The notes: generated by a model from the letters alone, not told the origin. Positions 8,180 to 16,049 are shown, counted from the first letter of the stretch. The stretch is 45,597 bases of DNA from Candidatus Babelota bacterium (GCA_026389025.1 JAPLIQ010000003.1:1-45597); one strand, 5' to 3'. A program made the numbers and translations.

Positions 8180-9115
8180 ATGCAAAATCCCATACGATCT
8201 TTAGTTATTTTAGGCGCAGGTCCTGCTGGACTTACTGCAGGTATTTACGCAGCACGTGCAAACTTGAACCCTCTTATTATTGAAGGACCTAAGCCTGGTG
8301 GTCAGCTGATGGGTACTACCGTCATTGAAAATTGGCCAGGATCTACTTCTTTGAGCGGACCTCAACTCATGATTGATATGGCTGAGCATGCTAAAAAATT
8401 TAAAGTAGAAACTATATCCGGATCAGTTACTGCTGTTGATCTTTCACAAAAGCCATTTGTTATAACCGTTGACGGTACAAAACAGATCTCTGCGCATAGC
8501 ATCATCATTGCTACTGGTGCAACACCAAACCAGCTTAATTGTCCTGGAGAATCAGAATTTTGGGGCAAAGGTGTGTCGACATGCGCTGTCTGTGATGGAG
8601 CTTTTTATAGAGATCAAGAAATTATTATAGTTGGTGGCGGAGATTCAAGTATGGAAGCTGCTTCTTTCTTGCGTCGCAATGGTAATAAAATAACCATAGT
8701 CCACATTGGCGATAAACTAACTGCTTCGCATGCTATGCAATCTCGGGTGCTTGGCAAACCAGAATTTAACATTATTTATAACAGCACCGTTACGGCTATC
8801 CATGGTTCTGGTGGCAAGCTCGCTGGCGCTACGGTTACCAATCAGCTCACTCAGCAAACTCAAGAACTCCAAGCTGACGCTGTCTTTTTAGCTATCGGCC
8901 TTAAACCAAACACTGCTATGTTTGCAGGTCAAGTTGAGCGGACCAAAATTGGTCACATTGTCGTGCACGATTTAGTCAAAACATCGGTTCCGGGCGTATT
9001 TGCTGCTGGTGATGTGCAAGATCCAAAGTACCGCCAAGCCATTGTTTCTTCTGGTTTTGGATGCATGGCTGCCCTTGAAGCTGAGAGATATTTGGCTGAC
9101 CAAGGCTTGGATTAG
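8180..9115 (+). CDS. trxB: Thioredoxin reductase
   Basis: An FAD- and NADPH-dependent flavoprotein that reduces thioredoxin. The 311 residues contain the FAD-binding G-A-G-P-A-G (12-17), the redox disulfide C-A-V-C (135-138) in the context S-T-C-A-V-C-D-G, the NADPH-binding G-G-G-D-S-S-M-E-A-A, and the C-terminal F-A-A-G-D-V-Q FAD motif. The ATG at 8180 is preferred to a TTG at 8168 because GGAA at 8170-8173 is well placed for it and the protein then begins just before the first beta strand. It follows the chaperone gene after 27 bp, suggesting one transcript. Confidence 0.96.
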   Translation: MQNPIRSLVILGAGPAGLTAGIYAARANLNPLIIEGPKPGGQLMGTTVIENWPGSTSLSGPQLMIDMAEHAKKFKVETISGSVTAVDLSQKPFVITVDGTKQISAHSIIIATGATPNQLNCPGESEFWGKGVSTCAVCDGAFYRDQEIIIVGGGDSSMEAASFLRRNGNKITIVHIGDKLTASHAMQSRVLGKPEFNIIYNSTVTAIHGSGGKLAGATVTNQLTQQTQELQADAVFLAIGLKPNTAMFAGQVERTKIGHIVVHDLVKTSVPGVFAAGDVQDPKYRQAIVSSGFGCMAALEAERYLADQGLD

Positions 9116-9124
9116 ATGTTTGTA

Positions 9125-9152
9125 TTGCAAAAAATCCTATATTCTCTACAAT
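9125..9152 (+). promoter_or_regulatory. Candidate promoter of rpmH-rnpA-yidD
   Basis: TTGCAA (9125-9130) and TACAAT (9147-9152) are separated by 16 bases and lie 49 bases before the rpmH start. The position directly after the trxB stop fits a separate ribosomal protein transcript. Confidence 0.5.
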
Positions 9153-9201
9153 ATTACTTATGAAATAGCTATTTTTCAGTCCAAGAGAAAAGGTTCTTCT
9201 T

Positions 9202-9345
9202 ATGTCAGTAACATTTTTTAGAAAAAGTCGCGTTAAACGTAACAGAAAACACGGATTCTTAAAACGTATGTCTACCAAAGATGGTCGCAATATCATCAGA
9301 CGTCGCCGAGCAAAAGGCAGAACTCGTTTAGCAGTTCATGCATAA
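9202..9345 (+). CDS. rpmH: 50S ribosomal protein L34 (bL34)
   Basis: A 47-residue, highly basic protein with the L34 pattern: an [17 protein letters not shown] segment, then T-K-D-G-R, and the [10 protein letters not shown] end. The N-terminus M-S-V-T-F-F differs from the usual M-K-R-T-Y-Q-P. AAAAGG about 9 bases upstream supports the start. The order rpmH-rnpA-yidD is widely conserved, which strengthens all three calls. Confidence 0.95.
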   Translation: MSVTFFRKSRVKRNRKHGFLKRMSTKDGRNIIRRRRAKGRTRLAVHA

Positions 9346-9366
9346 GCCTTGGCTTAGGTAACAAAC

Positions 9367-9711
9367 GTGAATCTTGAAACTATGCAAAACGCATCTAAAA
9401 ATCTTTCAAAGTTCAAAAAGAAAGAGCTTGATCACTTCTTTAACACGGCAACGTGTAAAAAAAAGAATCAAGCTTTTACTTTTTTAACGTCTCCTGCCAC
9501 CACTCTACCGTTCGGTAGAATTTTAGTAATCGCATCCCGAAAATATGGAAACTCTCCTGAGCGCAATTTGCTCAAGCGAAGATGTAAGGCTATTTTCTGG
9601 GAAGAAAAGTTATATGAAAAAAAGATCGATCTGATAATCATTGCTCGACCTTCTGGAAAAAAATATGATTTCGCTCAACTTAAAGAACTTTTGCTTTCAA
9701 TTTCTATCTAA
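9367..9711 (+). CDS. rnpA: Ribonuclease P protein component
   Basis: RnpA is the protein cofactor of RNase P, which matures tRNA 5' ends. The 114-residue product has the RNR signature as E-R-N-L-L-K-R-R-C-K (about residues 72-81), preceded by a V-I-A-S-R-K-Y-G strand, and is rich in Lys and Arg. The start is a GTG 21 bases after the rpmH stop; an ATG five codons later is possible. Size and gene order are as expected. The 3' end overlaps yidD by 47 bp. Confidence 0.92.
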   Translation: MNLETMQNASKNLSKFKKKELDHFFNTATCKKKNQAFTFLTSPATTLPFGRILVIASRKYGNSPERNLLKRRCKAIFWEEKLYEKKIDLIIIARPSGKKYDFAQLKELLLSISI

Positions 9712-9931
9712 GGCCGATCGCCTTATCTGCAAACTTCTTATTTTTTTAATTGTGTTACTTCGCCCACTTTTAGGACCTCAAGGCATTTGCCCGTTTGCTC
9801 TGGGTTGCACTCAGTTTGCGATCTGGCAGCTCGAGACTAACTATTTGCACCAGTCACTGCCAGCTATCTGCAAACGTCTCTTAAGTTGCAACCCTGTTTC
9901 GATCTGGATGAGAAATAAAAAACAGTTTTAA
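9665..9931 (+). CDS. yidD: YidD-family membrane insertion efficiency factor (divergent)
   Basis: YidD proteins help insertion of membrane proteins. This product (88 residues from the ATG at 9665) has a hydrophobic N-terminal helix (L-I-C-K-L-L-I-F-L-I-V-L-L-R-P) followed by the family core: G-x-x-G-I-C-P-F-x-x-x-C-T-Q-F-A-I and, near the end, K-R-L-L-S-C-N-P. The canonical C-R-F-x-P-T-C is altered to C-P-F-A-L-G-C. The start sits inside rnpA, which is normal for this pair. The last 40 bp recur at 11756-11800 and 13483-13525, next to the EndoU-like genes, showing local duplication. yidC, which often follows, is absent. Confidence 0.8.
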   Translation: MISLNLKNFCFQFLSKADRLICKLLIFLIVLLRPLLGPQGICPFALGCTQFAIWQLETNYLHQSLPAICKRLLSCNPVSIWMRNKKQF

Positions 9932-9943
9932 AAAATCTTTTCA

Positions 9944-11596
9944 CTATCTTTTAGGTACGACTCTCCACTCATTTGTTGCTTTTGCTTTTGCAGCTGGTTT
10001 TGGCCCTGGTTCTGCCGCTGCTGCTTGTGGTGCCGCTAGTTTATCTGCTGCCGCTTGTGCTGCTGATGCAACTAGTACTTGTGCTACTGGTGCTTGCTGT
10101 GTCGATGGTCTTACAGAAAATGTATTTTCACCTTGTTCAGCGCTTCCTGCTTTTGCTGCTTTTGCTGCTTTTGCTGCTGCTGCTTGTGCTGCTACTGTGA
10201 GTCCACCAGTAAGAGGCCTCTGTCCAGATAGCCGCTGGTTCCTTAGATCCTCTTGTTCTTTGTGTATTTTTAATTTCTTTGCTTTTTCTATCGCTTCTTT
10301 ATCAATAACTGGATATGCCGTTATTAAATAAAATTTTCCTTTCTTGTTCGGTGATGTTCTCACCATCCTTAAATAAACCTCATTTGGAATTAAATAATAA
10401 TTAGCAATTTCTTTTTCTTCAACACCATCTTTTGTCCATGATTCAATAGGAATCTTCCTGATAATTTCTTTAATATTATTCATTGTGAAATCACTTGGAA
10501 ATTCTGTTTTATAAACAGTGTCATTAGTAAGGAGATTTTTATATTCATAATCCATAAAACCTTGATATTCAAACTGCTTTAATATTTCCACCAAGCCGTA
10601 TTTTTGCAACTTTTCACAAGTACCAGCTAAATGTCCACCATCAAAAGTAACGAATACTTTATCTTGAAATTTATAAAAGTAGGGTTGAATTATAAAAACA
10701 TGAGAACTCTGAGAGAACTCGCTTACTCCATAATTGATCTTATTAACGAAATAGTTAACTATGATCTGTACCTCGAGAAACAAATCTGCTGGAATTCCTT
10801 TATTTTTCAAAGCTATATGTTTAAGAATTCTTAAAGCTTCTTTGTAATAATTTTCTTCTGGGTAGTCAGTTTCTTCTGGAGAAAGACTACTAATTTGCGA
10901 GCGTGAATCTGACCGTGCACTTCGAGGCTTTGGTGAAAAATTAATCTCCGCTCCAGCATCATCTTGAGATTGAGAATCTAATAAACTACGCGGTCTCGAC
11001 TGTTGACTCGATTCAAATTGTATCGACCCAGACAATGGGTCATCACCTATTGAGCCTTCCATAATAAGTGATTCGCCCAATGATTGACTTGAGGGCTCAG
11101 TCGGAATCGAAGATTGACCGGTAGTCGGTGACGTCGACTGACTACCATACACTGGAGGCGATACTCTTTGGAATGCTGAAGATCTACCACTAACCAGAGA
11201 CACAGGTGTTTGCGATGACCTTTCTTGTTTTATTTTACTAAAATAGCTCTCCACGTCGCCAACTATGCCATACAATACTTGAGTTACGCGTTGCAATGTT
11301 TTCTGTATTGGTGATAACCGAGCAGGACTGGTTGATAGAGCTACATTTCTTCCCGGCGAGCTTTCCGCAGCAGCCTTTGCACTTAAAACTTGTTGTTGAG
11401 CTGCTTTTGAGGCGGCCTTATCAGATAGGACCTGACGTTGATTTATTAGATTTTGCTCAAATTTCCTATCTTTTGCGCTTATTCTTTCTAACTCATCTGC
11501 AAAATAGTTATTAGGCTGCTTACCTCCACCACTGCCAAGCATTAACCCATGCATCGCCGCAACCGCACATAAAATCTTTAATAAAAATCTTTTCAC
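9944..11596 (-). CDS. Exported EndoU-like candidate ribonuclease, paralogue 1
   Basis: A 550-residue protein. The N-terminus (M-K-R-F-L-L-K-I-L-C-A-V-A-A-M-H-G) is a signal peptide, followed by about 230 residues of Ser/Pro/Gln-rich linker. The C-terminal domain (about 250-435) carries H299, then G-G-H322, K363 in K-T-E-F-P, and T426-A-Y428-P. This order and spacing resemble EndoU nucleases (two His, one Lys, and a Thr-x-Tyr near the end; compare coronavirus Nsp15 and bacterial EndoU toxins). The last 115 residues are an Ala/Lys-rich low-complexity tail. I chose the GTG at 11596 because paralogue 3 starts at the same place; a GTG at 11608 is possible. The gene is convergent with yidD, 12 bp apart. 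The EndoU call is an inference from motifs. Confidence 0.8.
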   Translation of the reverse strand: MKRFLLKILCAVAAMHGLMLGSGGGKQPNNYFADELERISAKDRKFEQNLINQRQVLSDKAASKAAQQQVLSAKAAAESSPGRNVALSTSPARLSPIQKTLQRVTQVLYGIVGDVESYFSKIKQERSSQTPVSLVSGRSSAFQRVSPPVYGSQSTSPTTGQSSIPTEPSSQSLGESLIMEGSIGDDPLSGSIQFESSQQSRPRSLLDSQSQDDAGAEINFSPKPRSARSDSRSQISSLSPEETDYPEENYYKEALRILKHIALKNKGIPADLFLEVQIIVNYFVNKINYGVSEFSQSSHVFIIQPYFYKFQDKVFVTFDGGHLAGTCEKLQKYGLVEILKQFEYQGFMDYEYKNLLTNDTVYKTEFPSDFTMNNIKEIIRKIPIESWTKDGVEEKEIANYYLIPNEVYLRMVRTSPNKKGKFYLITAYPVIDKEAIEKAKKLKIHKEQEDLRNQRLSGQRPLTGGLTVAAQAAAAKAAKAAKAGSAEQGENTFSVRPSTQQAPVAQVLVASAAQAAADKLAAPQAAAAEPGPKPAAKAKATNEWRVVPKR

Positions 11597-11675
11597 TTTT
11601 GATCTCACCCTGTCTTCGCTTTCAGCTTCTTCAGGCTGACGCTATAAAAAAACAGATGCTTTAAGAATGGCGGCT
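11528..11675 (-). repeat. 5' region shared by EndoU-like paralogues 1 and 3, copy 1
   Basis: About 145 bp covering the upstream region, start and signal peptide are nearly identical to 15149-15290. The shared upstream text includes CGTCAGCCTGAAGAAGCTG on the minus strand, a small self-complementary stretch. It is the most conserved part of the two genes at DNA level and probably contains the promoter. Confidence 0.8.
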
Positions 11676-11733
11676 TTAAACAAAAAATAGCAAGGGATAG
11701 AAAGATAAAAGGTCTATTATAATTTTTACATAC

Positions 11734-11771
11734 GAAACAGGGTTGCAACAATTAAGTTGCAACCCTGTTTC
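11734..11771. repeat. 16-bp perfect palindrome made from the yidD 3' end
   Basis: GAAACAGGGTTGCAAC (11734-11749) and GTTGCAACCCTGTTTC (11756-11771) flank the 6-base spacer AATTAA. The right arm continues with sequence related to the end of yidD (9890-9930); the left arm is its inverted copy. It lies downstream of paralogue 2 (minus strand), about 40 bp past its stop, and upstream of paralogue 1. It could act as a transcription terminator or mRNA-end hairpin, but no clean T-run follows on minus. Confidence 0.8.
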
Positions 11772-11811
11772 AATTTAGATAAATCGTAAAAAATAAATTA
11801 AATATATTAAT

Positions 11812-13197
11812 TTACCAACCAGGACCCTTCCTACCTCGATTTGCTGGTAATTCTCGATGAGTAAGTTGATCAGGCAGATCACCTGTCTCTCCAGTTGTAT
11901 TTGCTGCTGGTGCTCGTGATGCTAAACCCAGCCTACCTCGATTTGCTGGTAATACTAGACGAATAAGTGGAAGTTGAGCAAGCCGATCACCTGTCTCTCT
12001 AGTTGTTTTTGCTGCTGGTGGTTGTACTGCAGAATTAGTTTCATTTTGATTAGCTTCTGACGCTGCTGGTGCTTCTGACGCTGCTGATACTACAGAAAAT
12101 TCAATTTCATCTTGAACGTCGCTTGCTGTTAGCGCTGGTTTTGCTGCTAGTTCTCCTAGTGTTAGCTCTGCTAGTACTGATGCTGATACTGCTGCTGGTG
12201 CTGCTCCGGAATTGATATTTGAATCTTTTATCGCGTTCTTTTCTTGTTCTCTTATAAAATTAAGATCAAAAACTGGATAAGCTGTAACAAAAGGATTAGG
12301 TCCTCTAGATTGAGTATTTTTTACTATCCTTATTGAAACATATTGGTTTACTGCAATCAAGGCATATTGATATTTACCGTTACCTAAATCAAACCATTTT
12401 GTATCCTGGGCAAATAAATGCTTACGAAGAAATTCTTCTATCCTTTTTTTAGTCCAGTCTTTTGGAAATTCTGTTTTTTCTTGAGGATCCCAAGTCGCTG
12501 AATTATGAAAGACACAATAGTGAAATCCTTCATGCCAAAAAGATTTACGGATCCAAATTAAACCATAATCATCTAATTTACGACAAGTATCAGCGGAATG
12601 TCCTCCATCCAAGATTAAAACCGACTTCGACCCATCAGTCTTTTTAACACTAGAATTCACCTGAAAAACATGTCTGAATTGATCTGAATCTGGCAATTGT
12701 GTATTTATCTCAGTAACAAAAAACTTATAAAATCCATCTACAGTTGGCAAAAGATAATCAGGGATTGTTCCATTATTTTCGGCATGTATGCGTCCACAAG
12801 TTTTTAAAAAACTTCCTATTGGTTTATCTTCAGGCTTATTGAAACTAGGCAATCGCGCTAGAGCTCTTTTTAATATTTCTTCTAAAGTTTTTTTATTTTT
12901 ACCGCTCTGAGAAGACGCTGAAAGACAACTATCCTCTAGTGAACTTTGAGGGGTATCTCTTTGCCCTCTCTGCATAGATGAAAAACTAAGAGATTCCTCC
13001 AGTCCATCACTAGTAAGTCGCCCGAATCCAGAAGTTGATTCTTCAAGTCTATCAGGAGTTAAATGCGGGAATAAATCATCTAAAGTTTCTCTCGAAATCT
13101 TACCAATATCGAGTTGTTTGCCTAGCGTCCCTGAGCAGTCAAGCTTTAAAGTAAAAATCAAAGCACAAAATACAAACGCTGAAAAAAATTTTTTCAT
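11812..13197 (-). CDS. Exported EndoU-like candidate ribonuclease, paralogue 2
   Basis: A 461-residue protein from the ATG at 13197 (AGGTG upstream); an upstream in-frame start at 13248 would bury the signal peptide M-K-K-F-F-S-A-F-V-F-C-A-L. The linker is shorter than in its neighbours and Ser/Glu/Leu-rich (G-L-E-E-S-L-S-F-S). The nuclease-like domain has H176, G-G-H200, K241 in E-K-T-E-F-P-K-D-W and T305-A-Y307-P. The H-to-H and H-to-K spacings (24 and 41) match paralogues 1 and 3. The C-terminal tail holds two related segments, each with L-P-A-N-R-G-R. It is the most divergent of the three and has a different signal peptide. Confidence 0.8.
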   Translation of the reverse strand: MKKFFSAFVFCALIFTLKLDCSGTLGKQLDIGKISRETLDDLFPHLTPDRLEESTSGFGRLTSDGLEESLSFSSMQRGQRDTPQSSLEDSCLSASSQSGKNKKTLEEILKRALARLPSFNKPEDKPIGSFLKTCGRIHAENNGTIPDYLLPTVDGFYKFFVTEINTQLPDSDQFRHVFQVNSSVKKTDGSKSVLILDGGHSADTCRKLDDYGLIWIRKSFWHEGFHYCVFHNSATWDPQEKTEFPKDWTKKRIEEFLRKHLFAQDTKWFDLGNGKYQYALIAVNQYVSIRIVKNTQSRGPNPFVTAYPVFDLNFIREQEKNAIKDSNINSGAAPAAVSASVLAELTLGELAAKPALTASDVQDEIEFSVVSAASEAPAASEANQNETNSAVQPPAAKTTRETGDRLAQLPLIRLVLPANRGRLGLASRAPAANTTGETGDLPDQLTHRELPANRGRKGPGW

Positions 13198-13319
13198 CAA
13201 AACACCTATCAATACAAAGTACATAAAACTATTTAAAAAGCTCTGCACTTCCCCCTAAAAAAAGAAGATGCGGACAAATAGAGTACCATGATTTATCGCT
13301 AAAGATAAGCCTTATTCCT

Positions 13320-13525
13320 TAAAAAGATCAACCATCTTTTTACCTTAAGCCATCAAAAGGCTTATGATATATCCAAATGGGGAAATGGAGGTTGAACCAT
13401 GAAAGTTTATGCAGTTTTTGCAAACGACAATACCAATGGGACCACATACAAGATCTTTGAGCAAGCGGTAGCAACGCTCAAGCGGCAACCCTGTTTCGAT
13501 CTGGATGAAAAATAAAAAGCAGCTT
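13320..13525 (+). repeat. Duplication junction: quinone reductase 5' end joined to yidD 3' end
   Basis: 13320-13481 matches the upstream region and first codons of the gene at 15443 (for example AAATGGAGGTTG and TACAAGATCTTTGAGCAAGC). From 13483 the text switches to the end of yidD (GCAACCCTGTTTCGATCTGG). The switch point lies at CGCTCAAG, which resembles both parents (CGCTTAAAG and CTCTTAAG), so joining by microhomology is likely. The stretch shows that a unit containing an EndoU-like gene was tandemly duplicated. Confidence 0.85.
13399..13515 (+). pseudogene. Truncated quinone reductase fused to out-of-frame yidD tail
   Basis: A 38-codon ORF with the same ribosome binding site (ATGGAGG) as the intact gene at 15443. 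The first 28 residues (M-K-V-Y-A-V-F-A-N-D-N-T and onward to A-T-L-K) match the intact protein with two or three substitutions. The last ten (R-Q-P-C-F-D-L-D-E-K) come from yidD DNA in another frame. It lacks the flavin-binding and catalytic parts, so it is a dead remnant, although it may still be transcribed. Confidence 0.85.
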
Positions 13526-13561
13526 TAAACAGTCTTCAAAAAATTTAGCTTCTTTTCATTC

Positions 13562-15217
13562 TCAAAGAGAAGGAAATAGTCTTTTATCCTCCTCAGCTGC
13601 TTTTTCTGCTGCTGGCTTTGCTGCTGGTTTCGCTGCTGGTTTTGCTGCTAGTTTTGCTGCTGGTTTTGCTTTTGCTGCAGATCCTTGTGGCGCTGGTGCT
13701 GCTGGCTTTACTGTTGATTGCGCTTCCAAACCTTGTGATAATAGAATAGTTGCTAGATTTGCCTGGCTGCTTCGACCCACCCAGTCACCCTTTACGGGTG
13801 ATCCTGCAAAAGATGTTTTATCAGAACGCACAGATTCATCAAGTCCCTCTGATTGAGACATAGATAAAAAACTACTTAACTCTTCATCTGATCTTTTAGA
13901 TAATTTCAAATTCTTTCTTACTTGATCCCATTCTTGATTTTTTTGTCCTTGCAATTTATTTCTTTCTGTTTCTTTTTTTGCAAAAGCTCCTCCACAGATT
14001 AGATCTGGATATGCTGTTACTAATGAATTATTAGATATCCTTTGTACTATCTTGACAGAAAAACCATTTACATCTACACAGCCTGATTTCGTACCAGACT
14101 CAGCTTTATTCCATTTAATAGGTCCATATTCTACCTTCTCAAGAAATTCTTTAATTTTTTCTGGATTCCAAGACTCTGGAAATTCTGATTTAGGATAAAC
14201 TCTACCAGTCAGCAAATTGTGTAATTCATAGTACATACAATTATTAATGCTTTCTTTTTTTAAAATCTTCACCAAGCCAAATTCTTGTAACTTTTCGCAA
14301 GTATTAGCGAGGTGACCACCCTGAAAATCAACCAAAACTTTTGCTGAATCCTCATAGAATACAGGTTGAATTTTAATAACATGAGCGCCTTGTTGCACTT
14401 CGGGCAAATTATCGTTAATGATTTCAACAAAATAGTTAACAACTATTTGCACATCTCTATTCAAATTGCTTGGTATTCCATTATTAAGTACTGCTATTTT
14501 CTTAAGAAGGCTTAAAGCTTTTTTATATGCCTCATGCTCGACGTCAACACTTGGTGATTGTCCTTCAGATTCCGTCCAAACTTCTGATAGTCCACTAACG
14601 CTACCTGCAGATGTCGGTCTACCTCTACCAAACGATTGTGCAGATAAATCCTGATCAGAAGAACGCCAGCCACCTAGAGCACTTCTAGCAAGTGTTGACT
14701 GACCTCTTTGACTTTGATCAGGAGACCGACCAACTCCTGGAGATGGTAATTGAGAAGCTGAAGAAAGCCTACCACTCAAATCATCTTCTATGCTTATCCC
14801 TATTCGAGTTAAAAAATTACCTAAATTATTTAAAGTTGTTTCAATCGACGATGATGATGTAGGCGTACTCTGAGCTGCTGCCGCTGGTGATAGTCCTTCT
14901 CTAGGAAAATTAAAGTTATCTGCGCTCCAATTACTTCGTCGTAATGAACCTTGCTGACTTAAGCCTCTTGCTTCTATTTCTTTTCGCTCAGCTGCTATTG
15001 CTATTGCTGCTACTGCTTTTGAGCGCATAGTTTGATCTACTGTTTGTGGCTTACGCAGCGTTGCCGACGCTACATAAGATTTCAACGGATCAGCTTGCTT
15101 TGTAGACTTAACCTTAGACGTACCTCCAACAGTTTTCCACACATCTCTACCACTGCCAAGCATTAACCCATGCATCGCCGCAACCGCACATACAATCATT
15201 AATAAAAATCTTTTCAC
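13562..15217 (-). CDS. Exported EndoU-like candidate ribonuclease, paralogue 3
   Basis: A 551-residue protein starting at a GTG with GGGGAG 9 bases upstream. The signal peptide (M-K-R-F-L-L-M-I-V-C-A-V-A-A-M-H-G-L) is nearly the same as in paralogue 1, while the Ser/Gln/Arg-rich linker (about 40-220) is not. The domain has H279, G-G-H302, K343 in P-K-S-E-F-P-E-S-W-N and T401-A-Y403-P, plus a shared G-H-L-A-x-T-C-E-K-L motif. The C-terminus is a K-P-A-A repeat tail resembling histone-H1-like tails, which could bind nucleic acid or a surface. No immunity-type gene is obvious nearby. A structural or other role without catalysis remains possible. Confidence 0.8.
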   Translation of the reverse strand: MKRFLLMIVCAVAAMHGLMLGSGRDVWKTVGGTSKVKSTKQADPLKSYVASATLRKPQTVDQTMRSKAVAAIAIAAERKEIEARGLSQQGSLRRSNWSADNFNFPREGLSPAAAAQSTPTSSSSIETTLNNLGNFLTRIGISIEDDLSGRLSSASQLPSPGVGRSPDQSQRGQSTLARSALGGWRSSDQDLSAQSFGRGRPTSAGSVSGLSEVWTESEGQSPSVDVEHEAYKKALSLLKKIAVLNNGIPSNLNRDVQIVVNYFVEIINDNLPEVQQGAHVIKIQPVFYEDSAKVLVDFQGGHLANTCEKLQEFGLVKILKKESINNCMYYELHNLLTGRVYPKSEFPESWNPEKIKEFLEKVEYGPIKWNKAESGTKSGCVDVNGFSVKIVQRISNNSLVTAYPDLICGGAFAKKETERNKLQGQKNQEWDQVRKNLKLSKRSDEELSSFLSMSQSEGLDESVRSDKTSFAGSPVKGDWVGRSSQANLATILLSQGLEAQSTVKPAAPAPQGSAAKAKPAAKLAAKPAAKPAAKPAAEKAAEEDKRLFPSL

Positions 15218-15290
15218 TTTTGATACTCCCCATGTCTTCGCTTTCAGCTTCTTCAGGCTGACGCTATAAAAAACAGATATTTTAAAGATT
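15149..15290 (-). repeat. 5' region shared by EndoU-like paralogues 1 and 3, copy 2
   Basis: Near-identical to 11528-11675 from the signal peptide codons through the upstream region (TGTCTTCGCTTTCAGCTTC and following). Similarity stops near 15290, where the upstream region of the quinone reductase begins. Confidence 0.8.
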
Positions 15291-15442
15291 GGCTTTTACG
15301 TGCGCAAAGAAGCAAGAGGAGAGCCAATCAGGAGCAAGGACCATATGCGCAAAAAAGCGATTTTTTAAAAAAGCTCAACCATCTCTTTACTTTCAAAAGG
15401 CAAAAGGCTTATGCTACTTTCAATGGGAAATGGAGGTTGACC

Positions 15443-16009
15443 ATGAAAGTGTATGCAATTTTTGCAAATGACAATACCAAAGGGACCACGTACAAGATCT
15501 TTGAGCAAGCTGTCGCCACGCTTAAAGATCAAGGTCACGAGGTTGATATTTTAAATTTATATGAGCGGGAAAAAGAAATTCCATTCTTTAGGCACGATCG
15601 AGGCCATATGGAAAGTCATCCGTTTTATCTGGAAAACAAAGAGCGTTTTTTACAGGCGGACGCCCTTTTGATAGTGTTTCCACTTTTTTGGTACTCAGTA
15701 CCGGGAATTTTAAAAGCGTGGCTGGATATGATTAACGGCTGGGCTTATAAATACGAAACGGGCTTGCATGCAAACCCGCTTCATAAAATTAAAAAAGCTT
15801 TTATTTTGTACAGCTCAATGCAAGGCAAAGAGCATTTAGAAAAAGGCCTGCATAGCCCTGTTGAAAATCAACTGTGCGAAACGTGCAAATTTATCGGTAT
15901 TCCTGAAGTTGAAGTTTACTTAATCGACAACGTTACCAAGATGACTCCTGAAGATATGGAAAAACATTTAGAAAATATTGCCAAACTGTGTAAAACGTGC
16001 GTTGGTTAG
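15443..16009 (+). CDS. NAD(P)H:quinone oxidoreductase, flavodoxin-like fold
   Basis: A 188-residue protein of the KefF/MdaB/NQO type, which reduces quinones with FMN or FAD in the cytoplasm. Visible features are an N-terminal beta strand with a phosphate-binding loop (F-A-N-D-N-T-K-G-T-T), the D-A-L-L-I-V-F-P-L-F-W-Y-S-V-P-G-I-L-K segment near residues 75-93 that contacts flavin, and a following helix (A-W-L-D). TGGAGG (15431-15436) sits 6 bases before the ATG, so an in-frame TTG at 15437 is rejected. A truncated copy lies at 13399. The C-terminal half carries C-E-T-C and C-K-T-C pairs not usual in the family. Confidence 0.88.
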   Translation: MKVYAIFANDNTKGTTYKIFEQAVATLKDQGHEVDILNLYEREKEIPFFRHDRGHMESHPFYLENKERFLQADALLIVFPLFWYSVPGILKAWLDMINGWAYKYETGLHANPLHKIKKAFILYSSMQGKEHLEKGLHSPVENQLCETCKFIGIPEVEVYLIDNVTKMTPEDMEKHLENIAKLCKTCVG

Positions 16010-16015
16010 TTCCAT

Positions 16016-16049
16016 AAAAAAGAGGAGCACAGAGCCCCTCTTTCTAAAG
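16016..16049. terminator. Bidirectional terminator between quinone reductase and phoH
   Basis: AAAGAGG (16019-16025) pairs with CCTCTTT (16037-16043). The minus strand reads six T residues after the stem, and the plus strand reads a short TTT. It suits the two convergent genes. Confidence 0.65.

Noticed and set aside
9973-10200. A Leu-rich ORF on plus opposite the tail of EndoU-like paralogue 1
   Set aside because: It is the complement of an Ala/Lys repeat (GCT/GCA codons read as Leu) and has no ribosome binding site. The minus-strand gene is supported by its paralogues.
9944-15217. Contact-dependent inhibition (CdiA) or T6SS toxin cassettes
   Set aside because: No two-partner secretion, PAAR/Rhs or VgrG domain and no small immunity gene beside each paralogue are visible. 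The proteins carry their own signal peptides.
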